A DNA stretch of 64,000 nucleotides, from positions 52,852,490-52,916,489 of the forward strand of contig OX328125.1 in assembly GCA_946811695.1 (NCBI GenBank). Reading direction: 5' to 3'. Positions 25,301 through 34,300 of the stretch are shown one piece after another. The notes beneath the pieces are model-generated. The model did not search any database. It saw only the letters and a program-made list of their open reading frames with translations, and was not told the origin of the DNA. A program made the translations under genes and the position numbers. Positions within the stretch are counted from its first letter, which is position 1. Every line of letters begins with the position of its first letter. This DNA comes from Gonocerus acuteangulatus (lineage: Eukaryota; Arthropoda; Insecta; Hemiptera; Coreidae).

Positions 25301-27630
25301 TAAACGTACACATAAAGAAGATTCAATAAATAAATTCTATAAACATATCCATTTAATATTACCTGCTCCTTTTCTTTCAGAGTAGGCAACGAACACCTAT
25401 ACTTTTCTTTTTCATGGGTAGTCACTTGTAGAATCTCTCCTTCTTCCTCTTGTTTTTCCTAGAGAATAAACCACACAAATAATGAAATAAATACACACAA
25501 TAAAAAGTAAAATGCCTCCAACCTAATCCAAATATAAAGGAAAGTTTTGGTCTGCTGATTTCAACCAATAATAAAATTTGGCTCACTAAGGTTGAAATTT
25601 GTTTCAACGGATAACTTTCTGTTCAGTACCTAAACTAATATTGATAGGTAACTATGATTTAAATAATAAATATTCATTCAGACAAACTACAGTAGTTATA
25701 TAACTGTAGTAGCCAGTTTAGTTCTGTGGGCAATAATAAACAAGCAGTTGATTGCTCTAAACTCAAATCCAACCATTTCAGTTAACATAAAACATGACCA
25801 AGAAAAATAAATAATTCTCATTAAATAAAAAACACTAAAACTAAATAGCCTATAGAGCAGGGTTCTTCTACCTTGGCTTCAGGAAATCTTTGAAGTGTAC
25901 CTCAGAAAATTACCCTTGAACTATAAAATGATATCTACAGAAAGCAGCTTAGTCTGCAGGACAAGAGCGATCCCTAAGACCACTAAGGGGCTTATGTATC
26001 CATATAGAAAAATATAGCCCAAAAATTCACAAATACATGTCAAACTCAATAGAATTAATGACTCAATTATTCTTAAAGACTTCCATGCTCCATGTTACCT
26101 AATGCTTTAAGGTCTTCTGGATTTGACAGTGTTGACGAGATGAAGTCTGAGGTTTTGTCATGCATTCTGCTGACTTCTTTAGTGTGTATTCTGAGAGCGA
26201 ACAAGTCTCACTGAATAAGAAGCCGGCAGAATATTCCAAATCTTTAGGTATGGATATTATTTTATTTTATTATTATATATTTTTTTTTTTGGCGCATCGA
26301 CATTCAGGGTGCAACGAGGAATTTTCCAAACGAGCCGTGACATGAGAAAATAGGCAGAAAATTCCTGCCGCTGGTGGGAATCAAACCCACCATCTCCCGC
26401 ATATGAATCTAAGGCGTTAGCCACTAGACCACAGGGAAACCCATGGATTTTATTAGATACATTTATAAAAATAATCTCCTTATTTTAGTACATTAAAAAA
26501 AAAATGCACTAATAATCATCGATTACAAAGCAAAAAATTAACACTTTCTAGTGAGAAGAATGGATCTGATATGTTGATAATACATTTTTAATATTTGGAA
26601 TCAATTGAATTCAAATTCAATTGATTCCAATATTAAATCAAATGATTTAATATTAAATCTCCTCCATAATCCATTGTGCTATTGCCATACTCAAAATATC
26701 CTCAAACCTTATTTTCAAAATCTGAATGGAGGTAATTTAAATGCTGAACATAAGTTAAAACAACGCCTTCCTGGCAGTTTGCCAAAGACATACTGGGAAC
26801 TTCAAAATTACGCCCCGGCCAATGTTTTGATTCATTATTTTAATTCTAATAAGAAACGCTGGAATGATTGACTTTGTTTTGATCATATTGCCTTGTAAAT
26901 GCAAGTTAAGCCCATTAAATTTACGAAACAAATCTGTTAAATAAGCAATGTCCCTTGTCCGACAAGGAATGAATGAAGCCAAATTCCAAATAATCAATAC
27001 TGTTCTGCCTACAATTTTTTTCTTTTATTTTAAAGCACTACGGTTTTCAGAGGCCTAAACCAAGGCAAAAAGTCAAAATTATAATCATGACCTGGATCGA
27101 TGAGATCTCTCGTTTACATTTTAGACGCCCAATTCATTTTTTCACTCCCATGGATCACGTGTAGGTCGTCATGGACCCTTGGGGGTCTATATTGACCAGT
27201 TTGGGAATCCCTGCTTTTAATAACATAATGTTAAAGAAGATATCTCCAAGTTTCTTACATATAATATAATAGATTAAAGATAGAATATATTCTTCTTAAG
27301 AGGAGCCTACAGAATACATAAATGCATTAATGAAAACTTTAGTCAATTTTCAATTTAGAAATCTTACATTTTAAATGGAAAAAATTATTTAGGAAAAATT
27401 ACAAAACATAAATTTATGAAGAATGTTTTGACTCATGAAAACCACGATGAGAGCAGAAATTCAGTATAATATGTTAATAATAAAATACTCACAAAGAAAT
27501 CTACATCTTTACCAGGCCAGTTGATTTTAAACAAAATAGAATCATCAAACCCTTTCAAATGGGTTGGTAATTCGCAGAATGACAATGGAAATAGTATCAA
27601 TTGAGAAAGAAGCACAAAAGCAACACTCAT
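11670..27630 (-). CDS. ERLEC1: Endoplasmic reticulum lectin 1 (ERLEC1/XTP3-B), two MRH domains
   Basis: Ten exons, listed 5' to 3': 27493-27630, 25363-25458, 25195-25275, 24977-25112, 21729-21993, 20401-20524, 20024-20080, 18022-18165, 16632-16883, 11670-11819. Joined they give 480 codons; human ERLEC1 is 483. Residues 1-20 form a signal peptide, followed by FKINWPG. MRH domain 1 (about 106-240) starts [17 protein letters not shown] and ends [13 protein letters not shown] domain 2 (about 346-465) has [18 protein letters not shown] and [15 protein letters not shown], so the WW motif and the Q, R, E and Y glycan-contact positions are kept; domain 1 has YW instead of WW. The known role of the family is binding trimmed glycans on misfolded ER glycoproteins for SEL1L/HRD1 degradation. 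The start of exon 8 is the least certain junction (18150 is also in phase). Confidence 0.95.
11820..12690. other. ERLEC1 intron 9, 3'-side portion without recognised elements
   Basis: AT-rich intron sequence with a poly-T run at about 12301-12333. No gene or clear repeat is recognised. Confidence 0.5.
12695..13390. repeat. ~145-bp tandem array (about 4 units) ending in an (AT)n tract
   Basis: Units carry GTAAACCCCCC, CCGATTTAGTT, TACCACTACGAATACC and a TTTCG-GAAATAT block. They start near 12783, 12917, 13060 and 13205. The array is followed by an (AT)n microsatellite at 13339-13390. It may be part of a larger transposon, but no terminal repeats were identified. Confidence 0.75.
13790..14510. 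repeat. Dispersed repeat with internal ~480-bp duplication
   Basis: The phrase GCTAGAAACTTGAAATTTGGC, or close variants, occurs near 14000 and 14469, each preceded by an AAG-TACTTCC block. A matching segment with ACCCAGGTGACCTTGCAAGTT occurs at about 14331 and again at about 19710. No coding sequence is seen. It includes a G-run at 14086-14097. Confidence 0.6.
15057..15241 (-). mobile_element. tRNA-derived SINE, family 1
   Basis: On the minus strand the head reads GTGGTCTAATGGCTAGCGCC (tRNA A box) and GGTGGGTTCGATTCCC (B box). Then follow a CAGGAATTTT body, GGCGCTAATGACC, and GATGCGCCGT before poly(A). It is flanked by a direct repeat of a G-run plus TGTTTAAAT (left about 15037-15056, right about 15246-15264), the target duplication of a LINE-mobilised insertion. 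It sits in ERLEC1 intron 9. Confidence 0.85.
15352..16331. repeat. 49-bp minisatellite, 20 copies, no indels
   Basis: The unit includes TTTGGTAGCTGACAACTCCT, then TTGGGAGCATATAATGG and ACCTGGCCAGCA. The word GACAACTCC (once GGCAACTCC) returns every 49 bp exactly from 15361 to 16292, 20 times, with only a few substitutions. Because 49 is not a multiple of three and the unit lacks minus-strand stops, all three minus frames are open for about 330 codons; these are not genes. It lies in ERLEC1 intron 9. Confidence 0.95.
16884..18021. other. ERLEC1 intron 8
   Basis: AT-rich intron. It holds a short array of about four AGAGATTAAA units at 17000-17115 (spacing about 30-40 bp) and an AT microsatellite near 17770-17800. 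Nothing else is recognised. Confidence 0.6.
18665..18721 (-). other. Possible cassette exon in ERLEC1 intron 7
   Basis: A minus-strand open frame spans about 18398-18721. It begins right after a good acceptor (pyrimidine-rich, ending TTTTCTTAG) in phase 0, matching the phase of the neighbouring junctions. A donor-like GAG|GTAGTG at 18665 would give a 57-nt in-phase exon. The canonical ERLEC1 model does not need it and family similarity is absent, so this is speculative. Confidence 0.2.
19391..19895. repeat. Dispersed repeat related to 34350-34670 and 14285-14495
   Basis: The first half shares CAGCATTCCATAGAGTAAAC, GCTATCCTGAAGCACTTTC and GAATTTCAATTGCATAC with 34350-34670. The second half shares ACCCAGGTGACCTTGCAAGTT-type words with 14285-14495. 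It looks like one interspersed element present in three incomplete copies. It lies in ERLEC1 intron 7. Confidence 0.7.
20525..21728. other. ERLEC1 intron 5
   Basis: No recognised element. Two short minus-strand frames (20595-20780 and 20891-21223) are more GC-rich than their surroundings and could be decayed transposon coding sequence, but neither resembles a family I know. Confidence 0.4.
23160..24560 (+). pseudogene. Decayed ORF of a probable transposon-type protein, family not recognised
   Basis: Plus-strand coding-like sequence with many stops and frame shifts inside ERLEC1 intron 4 (antisense to the gene). Readable segments include [82 protein letters not shown] and [20 protein letters not shown]. 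The order and style resemble multi-copy transposon-like proteins seen in invertebrate genomes, but I cannot name the family. It is interrupted by a 5S-derived SINE at 23550-23770; the frame continues on either side of the insertion. Confidence 0.6.
23550..23770 (+). mobile_element. 5S rRNA-derived SINE (SINE3-like)
   Basis: The first about 110 bp closely match 5S rRNA: GCCAACGGCCATAGCCACG, TTGAATACACCGGTT, ACCACCGAAGTTAAGCA, GAATGGGTGATCGGCC, TGCTGTTGGC. A body (GGGTGGCAACCTATAGAGAG), a tail (GGCGCTAATGGCC, GATGCGCCGT) and (A)n/(AAAATA)n follow. It is flanked by 13-bp imperfect direct repeats: AATATGCTCGAAA at 23537-23549 and AAAATGCCCGAAA at 23771-23783. It is too diverged and extended to be a functional 5S gene. 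Confidence 0.9.
25459..26249. other. ERLEC1 intron 1, 3'-side portion
   Basis: AT-rich. A CAGGGTTCTTCTACCTTGG word at about 25858 resembles a hAT-type terminus, but no partner end or 8-bp duplication was found. Otherwise nothing recognised. Confidence 0.4.
26262..26452 (-). mobile_element. tRNA-derived SINE, family 1
   Basis: The minus strand carries GTGGTCTAGTGGCTAACGCC (A box), GGTGGGTTTGATTCCC (B box), the CAGGAATTTT body and a shortened tail ending GTCGATGCGCC-poly(A). It is flanked by ATGGATATTATT (26250-26261) and ATGGATTTTATT (26453-26464), an imperfect 12-bp target duplication. It is closely related to the copy at 15057-15241. Confidence 0.85.
26595..26654. repeat. Two adjacent perfect palindromes
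   Basis: 26595-26630 has 17-bp perfect arms (TTGGAATCAATTGAATT and complement) around CA. It overlaps by two bases a second at 26629-26654 with 12-bp arms (AATATTAAATCA and complement) around AA. Both are in ERLEC1 intron 1. Confidence 0.8.
26750..27213 (-). mobile_element. hAT transposon remnant (transposase fragment plus one terminus)
   Basis: Minus-strand reading of about 26755-26997 gives [19 protein letters not shown], similar to the HL-DIF-K-NELN-QLQG stretch of hAT/ZBED-type transposases. On the minus strand a hAT-like terminus (CAGGGATTCCCAAACTGGTC) ends at 27213. The opposite end and most of the gene are missing. It lies in ERLEC1 intron 1. Confidence 0.5.
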
Positions 27631-28659
27631 TTTTCTTTTAATAGTGAAGTCCGCCTTAACATTACTTAACTGAGTTATTATTTAAATATTTCTCAGCCGA
27701 AATATACGTGTCAATAAAGACCTCCTTTTTTGTTATCCGAGAAGGTTATGTGATTGAAGATAGTTTGCAATTGGTCTACCAGAAAGCGCTACAATGCACT
27801 CTCAAGCACTTATAAATTGAAGTGCTTTAGAATTATTTAAACAAGCTAGTGAATTAATTAAATCGTATAAATGAAATAAACAGTTTAAAATAATTTAAAG
27901 AAATTACTGTTTATTGTTTGGTGCCTCAAAAGATAATTTTAACGTCACTATTGACAAAATAATACTTGGATTCCCGGAGTACAAACCTAAAAATAAAAAT
28001 AGGTATATATATGTAAATTGAGCATGTGATTCTCGGAAGTGTGTGTCAGGTGATGGCACAACTGAACATTGATCGTACATTTAATGAGTGCAGATCTGCT
28101 CAGTATAGTGTTATCACGTGGTTTCTAGTAGCCGAAGGAGAACTCCCGATGACTTAGGCTCTCGGTTGAGAACTACTTCGGGCTCCTCGAATTACCGCGG
28201 CTTTCAAAATTGGAGAACTCTCCGTCTTTAATTTCTGTCACTTCCATTACTCGGCACTACTTGTGGTAGTCTGCCTTCTTTTTTGCAAAAAGTGCAGAAA
28301 ATAATCATCTATACAATATAATACATACATATACAAATTTGAACCACCAATATTTTCGTGTCTTCTGGGTTCTAAAACAAAGATTTCTCATCAGACTTGT
28401 ACTGTCATAATAAATGGGTTTTCTCCCAGAGCGAGGGAAGAAACGAGCTAAAAGGTCCTTAATAGAGCAGTCTGCTATTCCAATGTTATTAGTTTTCAAT
28501 ATATTGACCTTTGAACATTGCAGAGCAGTGGTGCTTAGCTGTGTAATTGTATTCCTATTTAAAATGTTAGTGTCTCTTAATGTGCATTTTCTTCTTCTTG
28601 CTCTACCTCCTTTGTGCCCTTAAGCTTGGAGTGGATTTATCTTGAGCCATCTCTTGAAA
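27631..28659. other. Upstream region of ERLEC1
   Basis: It presumably holds the ERLEC1 5' UTR and promoter, but no clear TATA box or other element could be assigned. A more GC-rich patch at about 28120-28260 is unexplained. Confidence 0.4.
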
Positions 28660-30000
28660 ATTTGTCTAGTCTGGGCCATTCTTTTTAATTCGGACACAGA
28701 ACTGCCAGGTCGATTTTGATGTCTTTGGCTACAACCTTTCCAACTACTGATAGTAGTCTACCACTTCCAACTGCTCTCCATTCCGGGTAATGTTGAGGTC
28801 CTCTATATAGGTGTATATAAGGGGGGAGCTGTAGCCCCCTCCCCCTGAGATTTTGATTTAATTGGCAAAATATGTCTCATAAAACATCAAAAATAAATTA
28901 TATAAGCCCACTTAGTTCAGATTTTTTTTTGGGGGGGGGGGGGGGGGTGTAATAGGGTTTTTGTTGGCTAATTATCCCAAGTTCTAGGTTGCTAGTACTC
29001 CATACCCCAAATCCTCTGGTGCTCCAAGCCCTACCCCCCCCCCCCCCCCCCGCAATTATTTCCTATATATGCCCCTGGTACTCCATTCTATCTTTGCCAA
29101 CATGCATTATCTTGCTATTAAAAATATTGATTGTCAGACCTTTCCTTGTGAGATCTATATGCCACTCATTGATAGTTGTTTGAAGCTTCTCCAGACTGTC
29201 TGCCTTTAATACAATGACATCTGCATAGATAAAGATCCTCATCTATAAACTATATTAAAAAGAAGAGGGCTTGGGTTATCAGCCTGTTTAACTCATTTGT
29301 GGAGGTGAAATGGAGTTTGGTACTGGATTTTATGGTTTTTATCAGGTTTGGGGGAACTTCTTCACAGGCTTATTTCAGATCAAGGAAAGCCAAAAAATGC
29401 CTTTTCCCCTATACCTTTACCCCTGAGTTTGCCTTCCAGGCTGAAAAGCTGCTTGTTCCTCCATATATCCTCTTAGTTTCTGCTCTAAAATTATTGTTTA
29501 TACTTTGTATATAACTGAAGATAGGCAAATGGGCCTATAGTTGCTACAAGTGCCTTGGTTTCCCTTCTTTTATAATGGAACAATTATTCTTTCCTCCTAA
29601 TCTTTTAGTATCCTTCCTTCATCCCACAACTTTTGAAAAAATTCTTTGGAGCTCTATTTAGTTCCTCTCCCTCAAACTTGACCATTTCAGGCGGAGCAGC
29701 CTTCCCTGATTTTATCCTCTCAATTGCTACTCCTACCTCATCCTCTGTAATGGTATCATCCATCTAAGATGATAATACAAAGTTCATTACTGCCCCTCCT
29801 GGGCACTCTAAAAAGACAATATTCTGTTCTAAGAGAGCAAATTTTTCCTGGATGTATTTCCACGATACATTTCCAGAATTTCTTTCTCTTCGCTTATTAA
29901 TTTTCCTGGAATCGCTGTTTATGTTCCTAAAACGTTTTGCCTTCCAGTCTGTAAGGCCTCTGACACAGAGTCTTCCAGTCTCCTTTGCCTCTGACACAAT
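28660..30000 (-). pseudogene. Decayed non-LTR retrotransposon reverse transcriptase remnant
   Basis: Minus-strand fragments in LINE order: KAKRFRNINSDSRKINKRRE (about 29950), then MDDTITEDEVGVAIERIKSG followed by KAAPPEMVKFEGEEL (about 29760-29660). Further on come a CSNYRPICL-like stretch, then IYADVIVLKADSLEKLQTTI (the YADD box changed to YADV, about 29230) and EDLNITRNGEQLEVVDYY (about 28800). Many stops and frameshifts, plus G-runs (28931-28947) and C-runs (29033-29051), show it is dead. The clade is not determined. Confidence 0.7.
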
Positions 30001-30224
30001 TCGCTTGGCCTTTGTTTCTTATAAACAATATTTTTTGTATCTGCAGTGGTCTGTCCCCAGCACCCCTTATTAATTAAGTCTCTAACTTCTTGGGAAGTGC
30101 CTAACAATTTTGATGAGTGGGTGAGTGAGTCCTATAAAATCAGATTTTTCAACACCTAGATCTCAGAAATTAATCAATGTTGAATTATGAAACTTTCCAA
30201 TTTTACTCACATCTATTTGTAAAA

Positions 30225-30415
30225 TTTCATAAGTTTAGGACGGGTTATCTATAGGTTACCATCCTATTCTAGCAAGAATAGGGCTGATGACTTTTCTTTT
30301 TTCTAAAGAAATGCCACCACCCCAAAGTGGTAATTGAACCCATGACCTTTCGCATGGAGTGTTAAGTGCTCATGCCTTAACACTCACGACCACCGAGCCA
30401 AGTTCCTTCAGTTTA
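30225..30415 (-). mobile_element. tRNA-derived SINE, family 2
   Basis: The minus strand carries CTTGGCTCGGTGGTCGTGAG (A-box region), GGTCATGGGTTCAATTACC (B-box region), then AAGTCATCAGCCC and GGATGGTAACCTATAGATAA. The body word resembles that in the 5S-derived SINE (GGGTGGCAACCTATAGAGAG). Boundaries are approximate. Confidence 0.65.
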
Positions 30416-31332
30416 TCTTTAACTGGCTCAAAGTTATGAAAGGGTAAAAATCGGTTCTAATATTCGTGTAATATACACACAGTGTGCTTAGGCCAGAACT
30501 TGGCCTGGAGCACTACCGTGCCCCTTGATTTTAACAACAATTATATTTATACAAAGAGGTATTTAGTTTCAGGAATTACAAAACATAAGTGTATGAGGAA
30601 TGTTTTGATACACCTGAGGGTCATTTTCATTGTGTATTATATGATCAATGACAATTCAAATTTAAAGAAAATTGCAAAAGTTCTGCCATGAGTGTAATCA
30701 TAACAGCTACATTCCTTTGGAATGTGCTAAAACGAGGAATATTTTTAATTCATTAAGATTATTGTAGCTCAAAATAAGCAGATCATTGACAAATGGAGCT
30801 TACAGTCGCACAAAACATTCTAATAACATATTGAATTGTCCTGAAAGTTAGTAGAGATTTAGAAAAAAATGTTTAATCTTAATTCTTTCAACTTATAATG
30901 AAAACGTTATGGTTATATACCTTTAATACAGTTAATACATTCAGGATTAGAGGTATAAAAACAAAAATAGTCTTCATTTTAGTATATATTAGTATTTATT
31001 ATAAGTTGAAAGATTTAAGAGAAACCTTATTTTCAAAATTTAGCTAGATCTACATTCTCCTAAACTATTTCCATTTACATCTGAAATATTTTTAGAGTTC
31101 AATGATGGAATGAACATATTTCGTACATTATCTTCTGTCAAAATAAGAAGTTTTAAATATATAAAAAAGGTCAGGAAATAAAAATAATCAAGAAGCTGAT
31201 ATTTTTATTTCATTCATTTCTTTCATAACAAAATAAGCATAATTGGACGGACTGAAGAAAAATATAAATTATAGTTTCAAATCAATAGAAGATATATTAA
31301 TGAGATTTAATTTTTATGAATAAATAATTAAA
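30416..31332. other. Intergenic stretch between the LINE/SINE debris and IFT43
   Basis: No gene recognised. A word AACTGTCAT-like and simple AT-rich DNA only; the IFT43 poly(A) signal lies at 31204-31209. Confidence 0.5.
31204..31209 (-). terminator. Possible poly(A) signal AATAAA of IFT43
   Basis: AATAAA on the minus strand about 125 nt after the IFT43 stop is the nearest canonical signal. Confidence 0.45.
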
Positions 31333-34300
31333 TTACAATTTTGTAGAATTATTTTTTTCCCATTCAGAGCGAAGTTCTGAAGCAACTTCAGTAAAAAGTA
31401 AGTCCCATGACCATGGAGCACCATCCTAGAATAAAAATGCCATTAACAATTATTGGAATGTATTCAACAAACAAAATGCAAACATCTGTATAACCTCCAA
31501 GAGTAAAAATGATATTACTTTACCCTATAAACTCATAAAACGTGCACAACTAGCAAAAGACAATCTGAACCTTTTTTGAAATATTAGACAAAATATGAAA
31601 AAATATTAAAACTTCTAGGTAAGGCCAATTTATTAATATTATTATTATAAAAATTCTTACTCTCCTAAAAATTAGAGACCTCACTCCCTTTAATTATTCT
31701 TGGCATTCAGCATTGAATTCATTTATTTTTCATTTTTCAAAAAGGGTTTAACCTCATCACTAGGAAAGAAGTTTTAATATATTTATTTATCAAAATAATT
31801 ATAAAAAATGAACTCAATTGAATATTAGTAATACATTAATTTTCATCTGATATTTTTATTTCTTTTAAGGATCTTATGGGAGAAAAGCTTTGTTGCGAAA
31901 CTGTCATTTAATCAAATACAATTTGACATTGGTTTGGTGGTGATACATCATAGTACAGGCACAAAAACGTCTGCTCCCCCCCCCCACAATGATTACTGAA
32001 TGATTTCATGATTTTCATTTTACGATGATTTGAATGATCACTGCGCAGAGACCAGATATTTTTGTTCCTGTAACAATAAAATAAATGTAAAAATGAATAA
32101 AATCGCACGTTTCACATTCTGAAAATTTGTTGGGACTGGATAATACAATATTATTTGTCATGGGTGTATTGTGTGTAAAATAAAGGATTTTGTAATATTT
32201 TTTGTTTTATTTGTCAAAAGGGAAGAGATGTTATAACATTGTTACCAAAAGGGGCTTTGACATACTTATATAACACTCATGAAAAGGCCTTTGATTTTAG
32301 TTACATTTTAGCCACAATCTCCAGTATCCCAGAATTTAATACAAGGAAAAGAAAATCAATGTCCTAAGAATCCTTGAATATTACTACTATACAAACCTCC
32401 TTGATTTCACTCTCTTTGTAGAGAGCCTTAGAGAGAATGCTAACATTGATCCCTTCAAATGTTTTAAAGGCAGATTGTTTCTTGAGGTCAGCATTTAAGT
32501 CTGTTAGAGATGGAATTATGTTAGTTGGAACTCTGTAAAACAAATGAAAAAAATAAAATAAAAAGAAGAAGAAATAATAATAGCTATTTAAACACCATTA
32601 ACCCTTTCGAGACTGTAAGCCACTTTTGTGCCAATGGGCCGTCATGCCCCATGGAATAATAGCAACTTTACTAACAGTGGGCCGCCATGCTCTGTACCAG
32701 GATTGCAAGTTTAAAATGTCGTTTTAATTCCAATAGAATGCGCTCTTAGCCTATTGAAGGATTTGCTTATCTCTAAACGCTATCTTGTTTGTTATTCATT
32801 TGTTTACAAAAGTCAGTTGTTTTTAAGTCGTTTACGCAGACGTATCATACCTTTCTTTGGTGTTAAAAATGTCTAATTTTAAGCCAAATAAAGAGCATTT
32901 GCGGCATGTCATGATTTTCTTATTTAATCAAAAGAAAAAGGCATCTGAATGTCATCGAATTCTTGTTGAGACTTATGGCGATCTTGCTCCAACCGTCAAG
33001 ACATGTGAACGTTGGTTTCAAAGTTTCAAACGTGGTGATTTTGATGTTACTGATAAAAAACGAGAAAATCGACCAAAAAAGTTTGAGGACGTCGAATTGC
33101 AATCTTTATTAGACGAAGACAATACCCAAACCCAACAAATGATGGCAGAACAGTTGAATGTCACTAGGCAAGCCATTTCCGATCGCCTGAGAGCTATGGG
33201 AAAGATTCAAAAGGTTGGAAAATGGGTTCCACATGAATTGGACGAACGACAGATGGAAAAACGAAAAACTGTGTGCGAAATGCTGCTTTTACGCCACGAA
33301 AGAAAGGGTTTTTTGCATCGAGTTGTAACTGGCAATGAAAAATGGATTTATTTTCAGAATCCCAAACGAATAAAATCATGGGTAACGCCAGGACAACCGT
33401 CCACATCGAGTGCAAGACCGGATCGTTTTGGGAAGAAGACAATGCTGTGTGTGTGGTGGGATCAGAAGGGAGTAATCTACTACGAGCTTCTCAAACCCGG
33501 CGAAACAGTCAATACCGACAACAATTGATCAATTTGAGTCACGCATTGATCGAAAAACGCCCAGAATGGGCTCACAGGCACGCCAAAGTCATTCTTCAGC
33601 ATGATAACGCTCCTGCACATTCAGCCAGATTGACTAAGGAAACGATTTCTTCGCTTGGTTGGGAACTCCTACCCCACCCGCCGTATTCACCTGACCTGGC
33701 GCCTTCTGATTATCACCTCTTCTCATCGATGGGACACTCATTGGCTGAGCAACATTTTAACAATTTCGAGGATGTAAGAAAATGGCTCGATGAATGGATT
33801 TCAAATAAAGATGAAGCATTCTTTTGGAATGGTATCCATAAATTGCCCGAGAGATGGACAAAATGTGTAGAAAGCGAGGGCCAGTACTTTGAATGAAATA
33901 TATTATACTTTTTTTTAAATTACTGTGTATATATTTTAAGAAATAAACGACATTTTAAACTTGCAGACCTGGTAGACTGATAGCCACTTTTGTGGCAACG
34001 GTATTTCTTCGCTTTGGGCCTAAAAGCCAGGACTGTGAGAGCTTTTTGCGATATCTAGCAGTAAGTTACGTAACCCTAGGCAGTATAGTGACTGAGATAT
34101 TTGAATTGATATTATACAAAGGCAACTGTAATCCTGTCCCACGGTAGGTTCTGGTAGAGTTGATCTGGCATATAAGTTCATATATCTCGCTGTCTTGAAA
34201 GGGTTACATAATATTGGATGAATAAGAATACAAATGATAAATAAAATAAACAAGACATTTTTGAAGAAAAAAAAAATAACTAAAGAATATTTATACCTTG

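Larger units (their letters stand above)
32602..34203. mobile_element. TTAA-flanked (piggyBac-like) non-autonomous element split by a mariner
   Basis: The left end is TTAA then CCCTTTCGAGAC. The right end reads GTCTTGAAAGGG then TTAC, i.e. a short inverted repeat CCCTTTC(G/A)AGAC with one duplicated TTAA changed. Without the inserted mariner it is about 320 bp. The left arm also shares AGCCACTTTTGTG as a direct repeat with the right part (about 32618 and 33981). It lies in IFT43 intron 4. Confidence 0.6.

Noticed and set aside
25857..27213. One complete hAT element from the CAGGGTTC word at 25857 to the terminus at 27213
   Set aside because: The flanks do not share an 8-bp duplication and the two ends are not convincingly complementary; only the right-hand remnant is supported.
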